Assembly (NCBI GenBank): GCA_028873815.1
Contig: JAPPNN010000040.1
Coordinates: 1,405-65,404, forward strand
Length of the DNA stretch: 64,000 bases
Reading direction: 5' to 3'
From: Gemmatimonadota bacterium
Lineage (GTDB): Bacteria; Gemmatimonadota; Gemmatimonadetes; Longimicrobiales; Gaopeijiaceae
Made by a program: the position numbers and the translations under genes. The notes beneath the pieces were generated by a model. The model was not told where the DNA came from. It saw nothing but the letters and a program-made list of their open reading frames with translations, and did no database searches. Shown piece by piece: positions 53,999 to 62,294 of this stretch. Within the stretch, counting starts at the first letter, position 1. Each line of letters starts with the position of its first letter.

Positions 53999-56392
53999 TC
54001 AGCTCGGCGGCGGCTGGATCTGGTAGTCCGGCGGCGGATCCAGTCCCAGAAGGTGTTCCACGAAGTAGTCCCAGCGGCGGCGGATCACGTAGGGTTCGGA
54101 GAGGCCGTGGGCCCGGTCCGGCAGGATGAGGAAGTCGAAGGTCTTGTTGGCGGCGATCAGCGCGTTGGCCACCTGGTATGTCATGGCCGGGTGCACGTTG
54201 TCGTCCATGTCGCCGGTCATCAGGAAGAGCTTGCCCTTGAGGTTGCCCGCGAGCGAGGCGTTCACCTGGTTGGCGTAGTTGTCGGTGCCGGCGACCGTGT
54301 CGCGCACCAGCAGGCCCTGGTACTTCTCGGCGTAGGCGGCGTGGTAGCTGCGGTTGTCGTGATTACCGGCGGTCGACACGGCGACCTTGTAGAAGTCAGG
54401 GTAGCGCAGGATCGCGTCGGTCGAAGCGAACCCGCCGCCGGAATGCCCGTAGATGCCGACCCGCTCGAGGTCGATCCAGGGGTGGCGGGCGCCCAGCTGC
54501 TTGACGCCGGCGATGTGATCGGGGATCCCGTTGTCGCCCATGTTGCCCCAGTAGTTGTCCTGGATGGCCTTGGAGCGGTAGGGAGTGCCCAGGTGGTCCA
54601 TCTGTACCACGATGAACCCCAGTTCCGCGAGCGCGTCCTGGTCGCCGCGCAGCGCGGACCCCAGCAGGCCGCCGGTGAAGTTCCAGCGGCCCACGCTGCC
54701 GATGAACGGGCCCGGATAGATGTACTCCACGACCGGATAGACCTTCTCGGGATCGAAGTCGGAGGGCTTGTAGAGCAGACCGTACATGCTGGTCACACCA
54801 TCGCGGGCCTTGTACTCGAAGACTTCGGGCGCGGACCACCCGACCTCCTCGAGACGCGACACGTCCGCGGTCTCCAATTCGAGGACGACGCGGCCGTTGC
54901 GGTCCCGCACGACGCTGACCGGAGGCACGTCGGGCCGCGAGTACGAGTCCACGAAGTAGCGGGCGTCGGGGCTGGCGCGCAGGGTGTGGTCCGCGTCCCC
55001 GCCGCCGAGATGGGTCAGGCCCGAGCCGTCCAGGTTGACCGTGTACAGGTCGGCCATCGTGGGGATGCGCCCGGGCTCCCGTCCCCGCGCCGTGAAGACG
55101 ATGCGCCCGGTGGACTCGTCGATGTCGAGGATGTCGCCGAAGGTCCACGCGCCTGCGGTGATGCGGTTCCTCAGTTTGCCGTTGCCGTCGAAGCGGTACA
55201 GGTGCCCCCAGCCGTCCCGCTCCGAGAACCAGATCACGTCGTCCCCGCCATTGATGACGTCCCAGTTGGGGTAGCCGCCGATGAGATCGAGGTTGAGTTC
55301 GACGTGGGTGGCGCGGGTCTCCTCGATGATCGTGCGGGCCGCGCCAGTCTCCAGGTCGGCCTCGTACAGGGTGACGCTCTTGCCGCCCCGCGATCCCCGC
55401 ACGTAGTACAGGCGTTCTCCACCCTCCTTCCACTTCACCGTCACCCAGGTCGAGTCGCGCATGCCCGTGGCCGTGAAGGTCATGTACGGCTGCGGGTCGG
55501 TCTGGAGCTTGAGGTTGGCGCCGCCCTCGACGTCGATCACGTGGATGTCGAAGGTCCCGATGATCGAGTCGCCGGGCAGCCCGTACGGGTATGTGTAGAG
55601 CTTGGGCCGTTGCGAGGTGTGGGAGATGATCGGCATCCGCTCGACGTCGCGCTCGTCCATGCGCTGGACCGCGATCCGCCGGGAGTCGGGGGACCACTGC
55701 AGGACGGGACGCGCGGGAATCGACGCGATGATCTGCGAGGGGCGCGGAGCCGTGGTGCCGTAGGACCAGAACTCCTCGCCGTCGGTGGTCAGCTGTGTGG
55801 AGTCGCCCCCTTCGGCGGGACGGATCCACAGGTTGTGTTCGTGCACGAAGGCCTCGGTGCGTCCGTCGGGCGAGCGCACGAACGGAACCCGGCTGACCAG
55901 GGTGTCGCCGGTCATGCAGTCGTAGGCGCGGATGTCGCAGGTGAAGCCGCGCTGGTTGGCGTTGAAGCGGATGGTGCCCTCGTCGGGGGCCAGTCCGTCG
56001 CCCTCCCCAAACTCGAAGGTGCGAAACGGCAGCTTGCTCCCGTCGAAGGCGGTGTCGGCAGCGAGCGACATCGCGGCCGCCAGCCGGTCGTGGTCGAAGA
56101 GGAGCGTCCGGGAGCGTTGATCCGGATCGGCCAGGACGAATTCAGCTCCGGATGCGGTCTGGTTGCGGTACCAGAAGCGGTTGCCGCCCGCCATCCATGT
56201 CGGCGAGACGGGGCCGCCGCTGATGAGCGGATCGACGTTCCACGCCAGCAGGCGTTCGGCGCGGTGGTAGCGGGTGACGTCCATCTGCTGGGCGGACGCG
56301 AGGCTCGCTGTCGCGGCCAGGGCCGTCGAGGCCAGGCCCATGGCCACCACGAGGAGGAATCGGAGGCGGGGAATCCGGTTGCTTGGCCTCAT
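53999..56392 (-). CDS. Secreted S9B (dipeptidyl peptidase IV-like) peptidase, second copy
   Basis: 797 aa from the ATG 56392 (AGGAG eight bases upstream; signal peptide ending near SLASAQQ). Upstream in-frame ATGs lack ribosome-binding sites. It is a clear paralogue of the enzyme at 2371-4800, sharing the order DYHRAE/TRYHRAE-LL-W, propeller, then hydrolase. Catalytic residues: Ser651 (GHSGGG), Asp730 (GDMDDNVHP), His762 (DRAHGLSEP). It heads a five-gene minus-strand operon (peptidase, DUF5107-TPR, DUF1592, DUF1552, ankyrin) and would generate dipeptides outside the cytoplasm. Confidence 0.93.
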   Translation of the reverse strand: MRPSNRIPRLRFLLVVAMGLASTALAATASLASAQQMDVTRYHRAERLLAWNVDPLISGGPVSPTWMAGGNRFWYRNQTASGAEFVLADPDQRSRTLLFDHDRLAAAMSLAADTAFDGSKLPFRTFEFGEGDGLAPDEGTIRFNANQRGFTCDIRAYDCMTGDTLVSRVPFVRSPDGRTEAFVHEHNLWIRPAEGGDSTQLTTDGEEFWSYGTTAPRPSQIIASIPARPVLQWSPDSRRIAVQRMDERDVERMPIISHTSQRPKLYTYPYGLPGDSIIGTFDIHVIDVEGGANLKLQTDPQPYMTFTATGMRDSTWVTVKWKEGGERLYYVRGSRGGKSVTLYEADLETGAARTIIEETRATHVELNLDLIGGYPNWDVINGGDDVIWFSERDGWGHLYRFDGNGKLRNRITAGAWTFGDILDIDESTGRIVFTARGREPGRIPTMADLYTVNLDGSGLTHLGGGDADHTLRASPDARYFVDSYSRPDVPPVSVVRDRNGRVVLELETADVSRLEEVGWSAPEVFEYKARDGVTSMYGLLYKPSDFDPEKVYPVVEYIYPGPFIGSVGRWNFTGGLLGSALRGDQDALAELGFIVVQMDHLGTPYRSKAIQDNYWGNMGDNGIPDHIAGVKQLGARHPWIDLERVGIYGHSGGGFASTDAILRYPDFYKVAVSTAGNHDNRSYHAAYAEKYQGLLVRDTVAGTDNYANQVNASLAGNLKGKLFLMTGDMDDNVHPAMTYQVANALIAANKTFDFLILPDRAHGLSEPYVIRRRWDYFVEHLLGLDPPPDYQIQPPPS

Positions 56393-56509
56393 CGCTGGGC
56401 TCCTGTGAAATCGAACGGCTTTTGAAGGAACCGACAGGCCCTCGATGGACATTTCGGTGCCAACATGCATGTATTCTCGTGTTGAAGGCGGATCGTCAAG
56501 CAGGAAGGG

Positions 56510-57157
56510 GTGCAACGGAACATGCATGCGCAGGCGAAATGGACCGTGCTGGCCGCCGTTGCCCTCTCGCTCGACGGGCGCCCGGCTTACGCCCAGGACT
56601 CCGGCCGGCTCACCGGCGGCTTCGCGGGCCGAACGGAATCGGAAATGCTCTGGAGTCCGCCGGTCGAGACTTCATTGCGCTCCGGCTTCCTGGCGGGCGC
56701 GTTCGTCGACGTCCCCACCCCTGTCTCCTGGCTGCGGATGAGGGCGGACGGAGGACTGGCCCAGCGCGGAGGGTTGGTGTCGACCGACACGCGCGGCAAC
56801 CCGGTCGACGGGGAAGTGCGTGGCGACTACCTCAGCGTCCACATCGAGGCCAAGGCGGGTGTGTCGCTCGGGCCCGCGCACGTGTTCGGGGCGGCGGGAC
56901 CCGTCATCGACTACCTGTTGCGCAACCGGGAGGATCCGGTCCTGGCCCAGGTGCTCATCGAGGAGCGCGGCACGGTCCTGGGGGTCGCGGCGGGAGCGGG
57001 GCTCGGCTTGCGCGTGATGCGCGCGTGGGTGGTCGAAGCCGAAACGCGCTGGGTGAGAGGACTGACCGAGGCGTACTCCGGATCCGGCCTGCAGGTGCGG
57101 AACCGGTCGCGGGAATGGGTGCTGAGGCTATCGAGGGTGGCGGGGGCCTCCGGGTGA
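56510..57157 (+). CDS. Small predicted outer-membrane beta-barrel-like protein
   Basis: 215 aa from the GTG 56510, or 211 from the ATG 56522, which starts a cleaner signal peptide (MHAQAKWTVLAAVALSLDGRPAYAQ). AGGAAGG lies just upstream but its spacing suits neither well. The mature part alternates strand-like segments (SGFLAGAFVDVPTPVSWLRMRADGGLAQRGG; DYLSVHIEAKAGVSLGPAHVFGAAGP; VAAGAGLGLRVMRAWVVEAETRW) and ends with an amphipathic strand, WVLRLSRVAGASG. This resembles small porin-family barrels. It diverges from the peptidase operon. Family not identified. Confidence 0.65.
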   Translation: MQRNMHAQAKWTVLAAVALSLDGRPAYAQDSGRLTGGFAGRTESEMLWSPPVETSLRSGFLAGAFVDVPTPVSWLRMRADGGLAQRGGLVSTDTRGNPVDGEVRGDYLSVHIEAKAGVSLGPAHVFGAAGPVIDYLLRNREDPVLAQVLIEERGTVLGVAAGAGLGLRVMRAWVVEAETRWVRGLTEAYSGSGLQVRNRSREWVLRLSRVAGASG

Positions 57158-57196
57158 CACGCTTGGCCCCGTGGGTCCCCGGACGCGGGTCCCCCA

Positions 57197-57226
57197 TTGA
57201 CGTGCAACCGTTTAGTTGCATATTCA
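57197..57226 (+). promoter_or_regulatory. Promoter and operator of the arsR-SRPBCC pair, leaderless
   Basis: TTGACG (57197-57202) and a CATATT/TATTCA -10 (57219-57226) enclose a perfect inverted repeat, TGCAAC-6-GTTGCA (57203-57208/57215-57220). The start codon follows at 57231 with no Shine-Dalgarno. The operator fills the spacer, so bound ArsR would block polymerase directly. The geometry predicts a leaderless, autoregulated transcript. Confidence 0.65.
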
Positions 57227-57230
57227 GTCC

Positions 57231-57539
57231 ATGCCCGACGTATTCGCAGCTGTTTCCGACCCGACACGCCGTCTCATCCTCGGCCGCCTTCGCGATGAGG
57301 GTGAGAGTTCGCTGAAGACGCTCGCCCGCTGCCTCCCCATGAGTCGGCAGGCCGTCACCAAGCACCTGGACATTCTCGTCGCCGCGGGCCTGGTCACGAA
57401 GCGCTCGCAGGGCCGCAACCGCCTCCACGCGCTGCGCCCAGAGCCACTCAGGGAGGTCGAAGACTGGCTGGCGCCGTACGCCGCCGCCTGGGACGAGCGC
57501 CTGGAACGTCTGCGATTCCACCTGCACGGAGAGGACTGA
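57231..57539 (+). CDS. ArsR-family winged-helix regulator
   Basis: 102 aa from the ATG at 57231. A winged helix runs from DVFAAVSDPTRRLILGRLRDEGESSLKTLARCLPMSRQAVTKHLDILVAAGLV. The metal-binding cysteine motif (ELCVCDL-type) of ArsR/SmtB sensors is missing, placing it in the ArsR subgroup that travels with SRPBCC/AHSA1 proteins. It is separated from that partner by three bases and has a palindromic operator on its own promoter. Effector unknown. Confidence 0.9.
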   Translation: MPDVFAAVSDPTRRLILGRLRDEGESSLKTLARCLPMSRQAVTKHLDILVAAGLVTKRSQGRNRLHALRPEPLREVEDWLAPYAAAWDERLERLRFHLHGED

Positions 57540-57542
57540 CAC

Positions 57543-57950
57543 ATGAGCGAGCGCACGGTCGAGAAGGTGCTGGAACTCGACGCTCCGGTGGAGCGCGTGT
57601 GGCGCGCGATCACCGATCCGGCCGAATTGGCGTGCTGGTTCGGCGACGAGGCACAAGTGGACCTGCGGCCCGGGGGCGACGCGGCCATGATCTGGGAGAA
57701 CCACGGCCGCTATGCGATGCGCATCGAAGAGGTCGATCCGCCCCATCGGCTGGTCTGGAGCTGGGTGCACGAACCGGACGTGGCTTTCGAGGATGCCCCG
57801 GCCACCCGGGTCCAGTGGAGGCTGACGCCCCGCGACGACGGCGGCACCACGCTGCACCTGCTCGAAACCGGCTTCAGGACCGATCTGCACCGCGGACAGA
57901 ACGACGAAGGGTGGGACGCGGAGCTGGGCGAGCTGGTCCGACTGCTCTGA
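57543..57950 (+). CDS. SRPBCC (AHSA1-like) domain protein
   Basis: 135 aa covering the START/AHSA1 helix-grip fold: VEKVLELDAPVERVWRAITDPAELACWFGDEAQVDLRPGG, then DPPHRLVWSW and GGTTLHLLETGF, with the long C-terminal helix ending LGELVRLL. The fold holds a hydrophobic ligand. Together with the ArsR regulator three bases upstream it forms a familiar two-gene module, probably sensing or binding a small hydrophobic molecule. Confidence 0.9.
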   Translation: MSERTVEKVLELDAPVERVWRAITDPAELACWFGDEAQVDLRPGGDAAMIWENHGRYAMRIEEVDPPHRLVWSWVHEPDVAFEDAPATRVQWRLTPRDDGGTTLHLLETGFRTDLHRGQNDEGWDAELGELVRLL

Positions 57951-58007
57951 GGCTAGCCGCCCGCCCACCGGGTGGGTGTGGGTGCAGGTCGCGAAGCAGG
58001 CGCGAAA

Positions 58008-58021
58008 AGTTTCAGCTGAAA
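58008..58021. promoter_or_regulatory. Perfect 14-bp palindrome, candidate operator
   Basis: GTTTCAGCTGAAAC is perfectly symmetric and lies in the 205-bp gap before the dehydrogenase gene, 134 bp upstream of its start. The rest of the gap is GC-rich and holds nothing else I recognise. It could be a repressor site or the core of a weak terminator for the SRPBCC gene. Confidence 0.35.
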
Positions 58022-58155
58022 CGCCCCCGCCCTCCGCACCGGGGTTTTCCTCCACCGGTCGCCAGCCTTACCTTCCGCAACGCTCGGTCACGACGTCGCT
58101 ACGATCATTACGGCCCCTCGCCAGCCGGCGGGCGGGCCCCACACGAAGAGGCAGC

Positions 58156-59334
58156 ATGAAGATGGTACGCACCGGTTCCCTGCTCGTCGTTTCTGCCGCC
58201 CTGCTCGCGGCCTCCTCACCCGCCTGCGCCCAGTCGGACATCCAGCAGTCCGACATCCACCGGACTGCGCTCCACGACTACCGCGTGGTCACCGTCGCTG
58301 ACGGCTTCGTTGTGCCCTGGTCGATGGCGTTCCTGCCCGACGGCGACATGCTGGTCACCGAACGGGGCGGCACCCTGCGCATCGTCCGCGACGGCGTGCT
58401 CCTTCCCGACCCGGTCCCGGGCATCCCGGAAGTGGTGGCACGCGGACAGGGTGGTCTGCTCGAGGTCCTGCCCCACCCGGACTTCGCGAGCAACCGTCTG
58501 ATCTACATCAGCTACTCGAAGGCCACCGGCAACTCGCCCGGCGGCACAACGATGGTGATCCGCGGCACCTTCGAGAACGACCGCTTCACCATGACCGACG
58601 AGATCTTCGAGGCGGTCTCCGAGGGCAACGGCCACTATGGGTGCAAGCTCGCTTTCGACGACGAGGGCTACCTCTTCCTCACGGTCGGCGACCGGCAGGC
58701 TCGCCCGGCAGGCGACCTCGCCGCCCACCCGGCCCAGGACATCTCCAACCATCACGGCGTGATCGTGCGGCTGCACGACGACGGCAGCATTCCCGAGGAC
58801 AACCCGTTCGTGGGACAGGTGGGCGCCCGCCCCGAAATCTGGACCTACGGCCACCGCAACCCGCAGGGGCTGGCGATTCAGCCCGGCACCGGCGCCGTCT
58901 GGTCTACAGAGCACGGCCCCCAGGGCGGTGACGAGGTGAATGTCTCAACTCCCGGCGCGAACTATGGCTGGCCGGTGATCGGCTACGGCGTGAACTACCG
59001 GTCCGGGAGCGCCATCCACGAAGCGACGCACATGGAGGGCATGGAGCAGCCCCTGCATATCTGGGTGCCGTCGATCGGGGCGTCGGGTCTGGCCTTCTAC
59101 ACCGGCGACAAGTTCCCGGAATGGCAGGGCAACCTGCTCGCCGGCGGCCTCGCGGGCCAGCGCATCGACCGGCTGACCATCGAGGACGGGCGGATCGTCG
59201 CGAGCGAGACGATTCTCCAGGGGATGGGCCGCGTGCGCGACATTCGCCAGGGACCGGACGGCTTCATCTACGTGGCCCTCGAGGCGCGCGGCGACGGCGA
59301 GACGCCGATCGTGAGGCTGGAGCCGGTGGGATAG
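58156..59334 (+). CDS. Secreted glucose/sorbosone dehydrogenase-like (PQQ-type) oxidoreductase
   Basis: 392 aa from the ATG 58156 (AGAGGC upstream; signal peptide MKMVRTGSLLVVSAALLAASSPACAQ). The GSDH six-bladed propeller motifs are present: VPWSMAFLPDGDMLVTERGGTLRIV, GLLEVLPHPDF, TYGHRNPQGLA, STEHGPQGGDEVN and GANYGWPVIGYG. Soluble quinoprotein aldose dehydrogenases of this family oxidise sugars using PQQ and calcium in the periplasm; no PQQ biosynthesis genes are in the window. Substrate uncertain. It converges on a serine hydrolase. Confidence 0.9.
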   Translation: MKMVRTGSLLVVSAALLAASSPACAQSDIQQSDIHRTALHDYRVVTVADGFVVPWSMAFLPDGDMLVTERGGTLRIVRDGVLLPDPVPGIPEVVARGQGGLLEVLPHPDFASNRLIYISYSKATGNSPGGTTMVIRGTFENDRFTMTDEIFEAVSEGNGHYGCKLAFDDEGYLFLTVGDRQARPAGDLAAHPAQDISNHHGVIVRLHDDGSIPEDNPFVGQVGARPEIWTYGHRNPQGLAIQPGTGAVWSTEHGPQGGDEVNVSTPGANYGWPVIGYGVNYRSGSAIHEATHMEGMEQPLHIWVPSIGASGLAFYTGDKFPEWQGNLLAGGLAGQRIDRLTIEDGRIVASETILQGMGRVRDIRQGPDGFIYVALEARGDGETPIVRLEPVG

Positions 59335-59361
59335 GAAGGCAACGCCAGCCGGTACCCCCAC

Positions 59362-61386
59362 TCACATCTTCCGGAACCGCACCCCCTTCGTCCGGCCGTT
59401 CGACACCGTAAACCCGGTTACCGCGCCGCCTCCCGAGCGCTCGAACGCGATGGTGTTCAGGAAGATGACCTCCGTCGAGAACTCGTCTCCGTCCGTGTGC
59501 TGCATCGCCAGCGGTTCGGACATCTCGATGTGGTGCAGGACCAGGCCGCCGTCCTCGACCGCGACTTCGTAGAAGGTCTCCAGCTCCTCGGAGTAGTAGC
59601 GGCCGACATACGCAGCGAGGGCTTCCTCGGCCAGTTCGGCCCGATCCACCCGCCGCATCGAGATCTCGAGTCCGGACTGAACCAGCGTGCCCGTGCTCGT
59701 GGTGCCGTCGGCGTCGAAATCGAAGGTGAACTCGGCGCTCACGGACGCGATCTCGAGCGTGGAGTTCGATGTCGGGCGCGCCGCCGTCCGGCCCTGCCCC
59801 TGCACGTCGACGAAGACGTCGCCGTCCTCAACGGCAACCGTCATGGCCAGGGAGATGCCCTGGGTCTCGAGCACCCAGTCCCCCGAGATCGCCAGCTTGC
59901 GCGCGTCCGACATGCCCGCATCCTCGGCCGCTTCGTCCGCTTCGTCCGCGTCGACCGCTTCGTCCGCAGCGTCGCCCGCGTCCGCTTCCGCGTCGTCCTC
60001 GCCCTCTGCCTCGTCGAAGTGCTCCGCGAAGAACATCTCCCCGATGACCCCGCCGACCGACAGATCGAAGGCCGCGTTGTTGCTCATGAGGATCACGCCG
60101 CTCTCCAGCTCCGGGTAGTAGCCCAGATAGGCGCGGTGCGCCACGTCGCCGCCGGTATGCGTGTACAGGGTGCGGCCGCGCTGTTCGCCCAGGCCCAGCC
60201 CCAGCCCGTAGCCGGTTGAGTCGCCCGACTCCAGCACCGCCGTGGTCGCGATCGCCTCGACGGCTTCCGGCCCGCCCACCGCCGCGTCGCGGTAGTTGAG
60301 CATCCAGCGCGTCAGGTCGTCCACGGTCGTGTACACGCCACCGGCACCCGCCGACGCCGCGAGGTCCCGCGTCGTCCGGTAGCCGCCGCCCGCCTCCGCG
60401 ACGTAGCCCTGGGCGCTGCCGGGAATGAGTTCGCCCTGCACCATCTTGACCCGCGTGTCCATCATGCCCAGCGGCTCGAAGACGTTGTCGCGCATGTAGT
60501 CCGCGAACGACTGCCCGCTCGCCCGCTCGATCGCCAGCGACACGAGAATGTAGCCCGTGTTGTTGTAGTTCCACTCGGTGTTCGGCGGCGCCTGCAGCTC
60601 GGGCTGCCGCTGCACGATGGCGATCGCGCGCTCGCGGGCGAACGCGTCCTCGCCCTGGTGGCCCCCGATCGGCAGCAGGTTGTAGATCTCGCGGTAGCCG
60701 CCGGTGTGGTTGAGCAGGTTCTTGATCGTGATCGGTGTGCCGAAGTCGCGAAGCTCGGGGATGTGCGTCCGGATGTCGTCGTCGAGCGACATCTTGCCCT
60801 GCGCCTGGAGCGTCAGCACGCCCATCGAGGTGAACTGCTTGGTGACCGACCCGATGTTGGAGATGGTCCCGCGCCCCCACGGCACTCCGTGCGACAGGTT
60901 CGCCATCCCGTACGTGCGCACCAGGGCCAATTCGCCGCCGTCGACCACGCCCACCACCGCACCGGGACGGCCGTCACCGTCGTAGACCGCCATCATCTGG
61001 TCGAGCCGCGCGGCCGGGTCCGTGGCGACGGGCTCAGAGCGCAGCACCCTGAACCTGAACTCGCCGGCCTCGTCGGTCGTGTCGCTCGCGGTGATCGCGA
61101 CTTCGTAGGCGCCCGCCGCCTCGGTCTCGAACCGGATGGTCTCGATGCCGCTCGTGCGGCCGTCCACCTCGGTCACGGTTTCGCCGTCGGGACCCGTGAC
61201 GGTAACCGTGAAGTCGTTGGTGATCTGGTCCACTTCGGCCAGGAAGAACGTGCCCGCGTCCAGTTCGAAGTTGTGGGTCTGGCCGTCCGACTGCATCGGG
61301 GGCATGTCCGGGGCCGCGCAGGCCGCGGCGAGCGCGGTGAGCAGGATCAGGTTCGCATGGGTTGCGGTGCGTCGCATCTTCATCAT
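59362..61386 (-). CDS. Beta-lactamase-family serine hydrolase lipoprotein with acidic insert
   Basis: 674 aa from 61386; ATGs at 61383 and 61377 fit the GGGAAGGG Shine-Dalgarno spacing better. The signal peptide ends at LAAAC, giving a lipoprotein at about Cys23. An N-terminal beta-sandwich (~35-120) precedes the hydrolase domain, which has the SVTK motif (Ser180, Lys183), Tyr274-Asn-Asn276 and a later HTGGD. A low-complexity Asp/Glu/Ala block (around nt 59900-60015) separates the hydrolase from a C-terminal domain. Likely an extracytoplasmic esterase or peptidase. Adjacent to a TIG/OB-like protein, 60 bp upstream. Confidence 0.87.
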   Translation of the reverse strand: MMKMRRTATHANLILLTALAAACAAPDMPPMQSDGQTHNFELDAGTFFLAEVDQITNDFTVTVTGPDGETVTEVDGRTSGIETIRFETEAAGAYEVAITASDTTDEAGEFRFRVLRSEPVATDPAARLDQMMAVYDGDGRPGAVVGVVDGGELALVRTYGMANLSHGVPWGRGTISNIGSVTKQFTSMGVLTLQAQGKMSLDDDIRTHIPELRDFGTPITIKNLLNHTGGYREIYNLLPIGGHQGEDAFARERAIAIVQRQPELQAPPNTEWNYNNTGYILVSLAIERASGQSFADYMRDNVFEPLGMMDTRVKMVQGELIPGSAQGYVAEAGGGYRTTRDLAASAGAGGVYTTVDDLTRWMLNYRDAAVGGPEAVEAIATTAVLESGDSTGYGLGLGLGEQRGRTLYTHTGGDVAHRAYLGYYPELESGVILMSNNAAFDLSVGGVIGEMFFAEHFDEAEGEDDAEADAGDAADEAVDADEADEAAEDAGMSDARKLAISGDWVLETQGISLAMTVAVEDGDVFVDVQGQGRTAARPTSNSTLEIASVSAEFTFDFDADGTTSTGTLVQSGLEISMRRVDRAELAEEALAAYVGRYYSEELETFYEVAVEDGGLVLHHIEMSEPLAMQHTDGDEFSTEVIFLNTIAFERSGGGAVTGFTVSNGRTKGVRFRKM

Positions 61387-61446
61387 CCCTTCCCGATTGT
61401 TGTGAATGGGCCGGCCGGTCGTCGCGGCGAACGCGACGGCTCGGAT

Positions 61447-62085
61447 TCAGCCGCTCTCTCTCCAACGAACCACCTCGATCGCGTCCGCCCCTCCGCACTG
61501 GCCCGCCAGGGTGATCGCGCCCTCGACGACCACCTCGTCGCCGGGACTCAGCCCCTCCACGTCGCCGCTCAGGGCGTACATGTACTGGTCGTTGTCGCGC
61601 AACGTGACGCACCCCAGCCCCTCGTCCGTGATGCGGCCGGTGCGCTGCACCATCCCGTTCTCGTCGGTCACGTGGAACGGGTCCGAGATGCCGATGGGAC
61701 TGAAGACGCCGTTGAAGACGATGAAAACCAGGGGACGCTCCCAGTTGGCGTAGCCCGGCACCTTGACCGTCGCCGACACCTCGCCCCAGATGTCCTGCGT
61801 GCCTTCGGCGAGCGCCTCGAAACCCGCGCGCATCGCGCCGACCCCGACGTGGATCCTGGCCTGCGGCGGCAGGTTTTCGGTGTAGATCTCGACGACCGTC
61901 CCGGGTGGGCCCAAACGGGGCTCGACCGACTGGATGTGCCGGAGCGAATCGATCGTGGCGTACACGCGCTCGCGCTGGGCGGCGGCGTCCGGGGCGGTGA
62001 CGGCGGCGAGGAGCGGCAGTGTCGCCAGGGCGAGCAGACCGCGGCGGGCGGGGCGTCGGATGCGGCGGGAATGGCGGGCGATCAT
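61447..62085 (-). CDS. Secreted TIG-like / OB-fold-like protein, function unknown
   Basis: 212 aa from the ATG 62085, with GGAGG eight bases upstream and an Arg-rich signal peptide ending near AAAQRERV. Residues ~45-140 look like an IPT/TIG-type sandwich (VEPRLGPPGTVVEIYTENLPPQARIHVGVG). The C-terminal part, TGRITDEGLGCVTLRDNDQYMYALSGDVEGLSPGDEVVVEG, resembles a small OB-fold module with a Cys pair (GLGCVTL, AGQCGG). No enzyme motif. It probably shares a transcript with the serine hydrolase downstream. Confidence 0.7.
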   Translation of the reverse strand: MIARHSRRIRRPARRGLLALATLPLLAAVTAPDAAAQRERVYATIDSLRHIQSVEPRLGPPGTVVEIYTENLPPQARIHVGVGAMRAGFEALAEGTQDIWGEVSATVKVPGYANWERPLVFIVFNGVFSPIGISDPFHVTDENGMVQRTGRITDEGLGCVTLRDNDQYMYALSGDVEGLSPGDEVVVEGAITLAGQCGGADAIEVVRWRESG

Positions 62086-62294
62086 CGGGGCACCTCCAAC
62101 TGCGCAGGGCTTGGTCCGTGGCGCGACAGCGCACCGTGTCAACTTGTGGCGGCGGGGCGCGGGAGGCTAGTGTGCGTGGCGGTCGGTGATTCCGACATCG
62201 GTCCGGCCGGCTGCCTTCCAGGCGCGGATCCGATCGAGGGTCCGTATCCGTGCGGTGCGAAAAGTGACGATCATCCTCCAATGTTCTTTCGACG

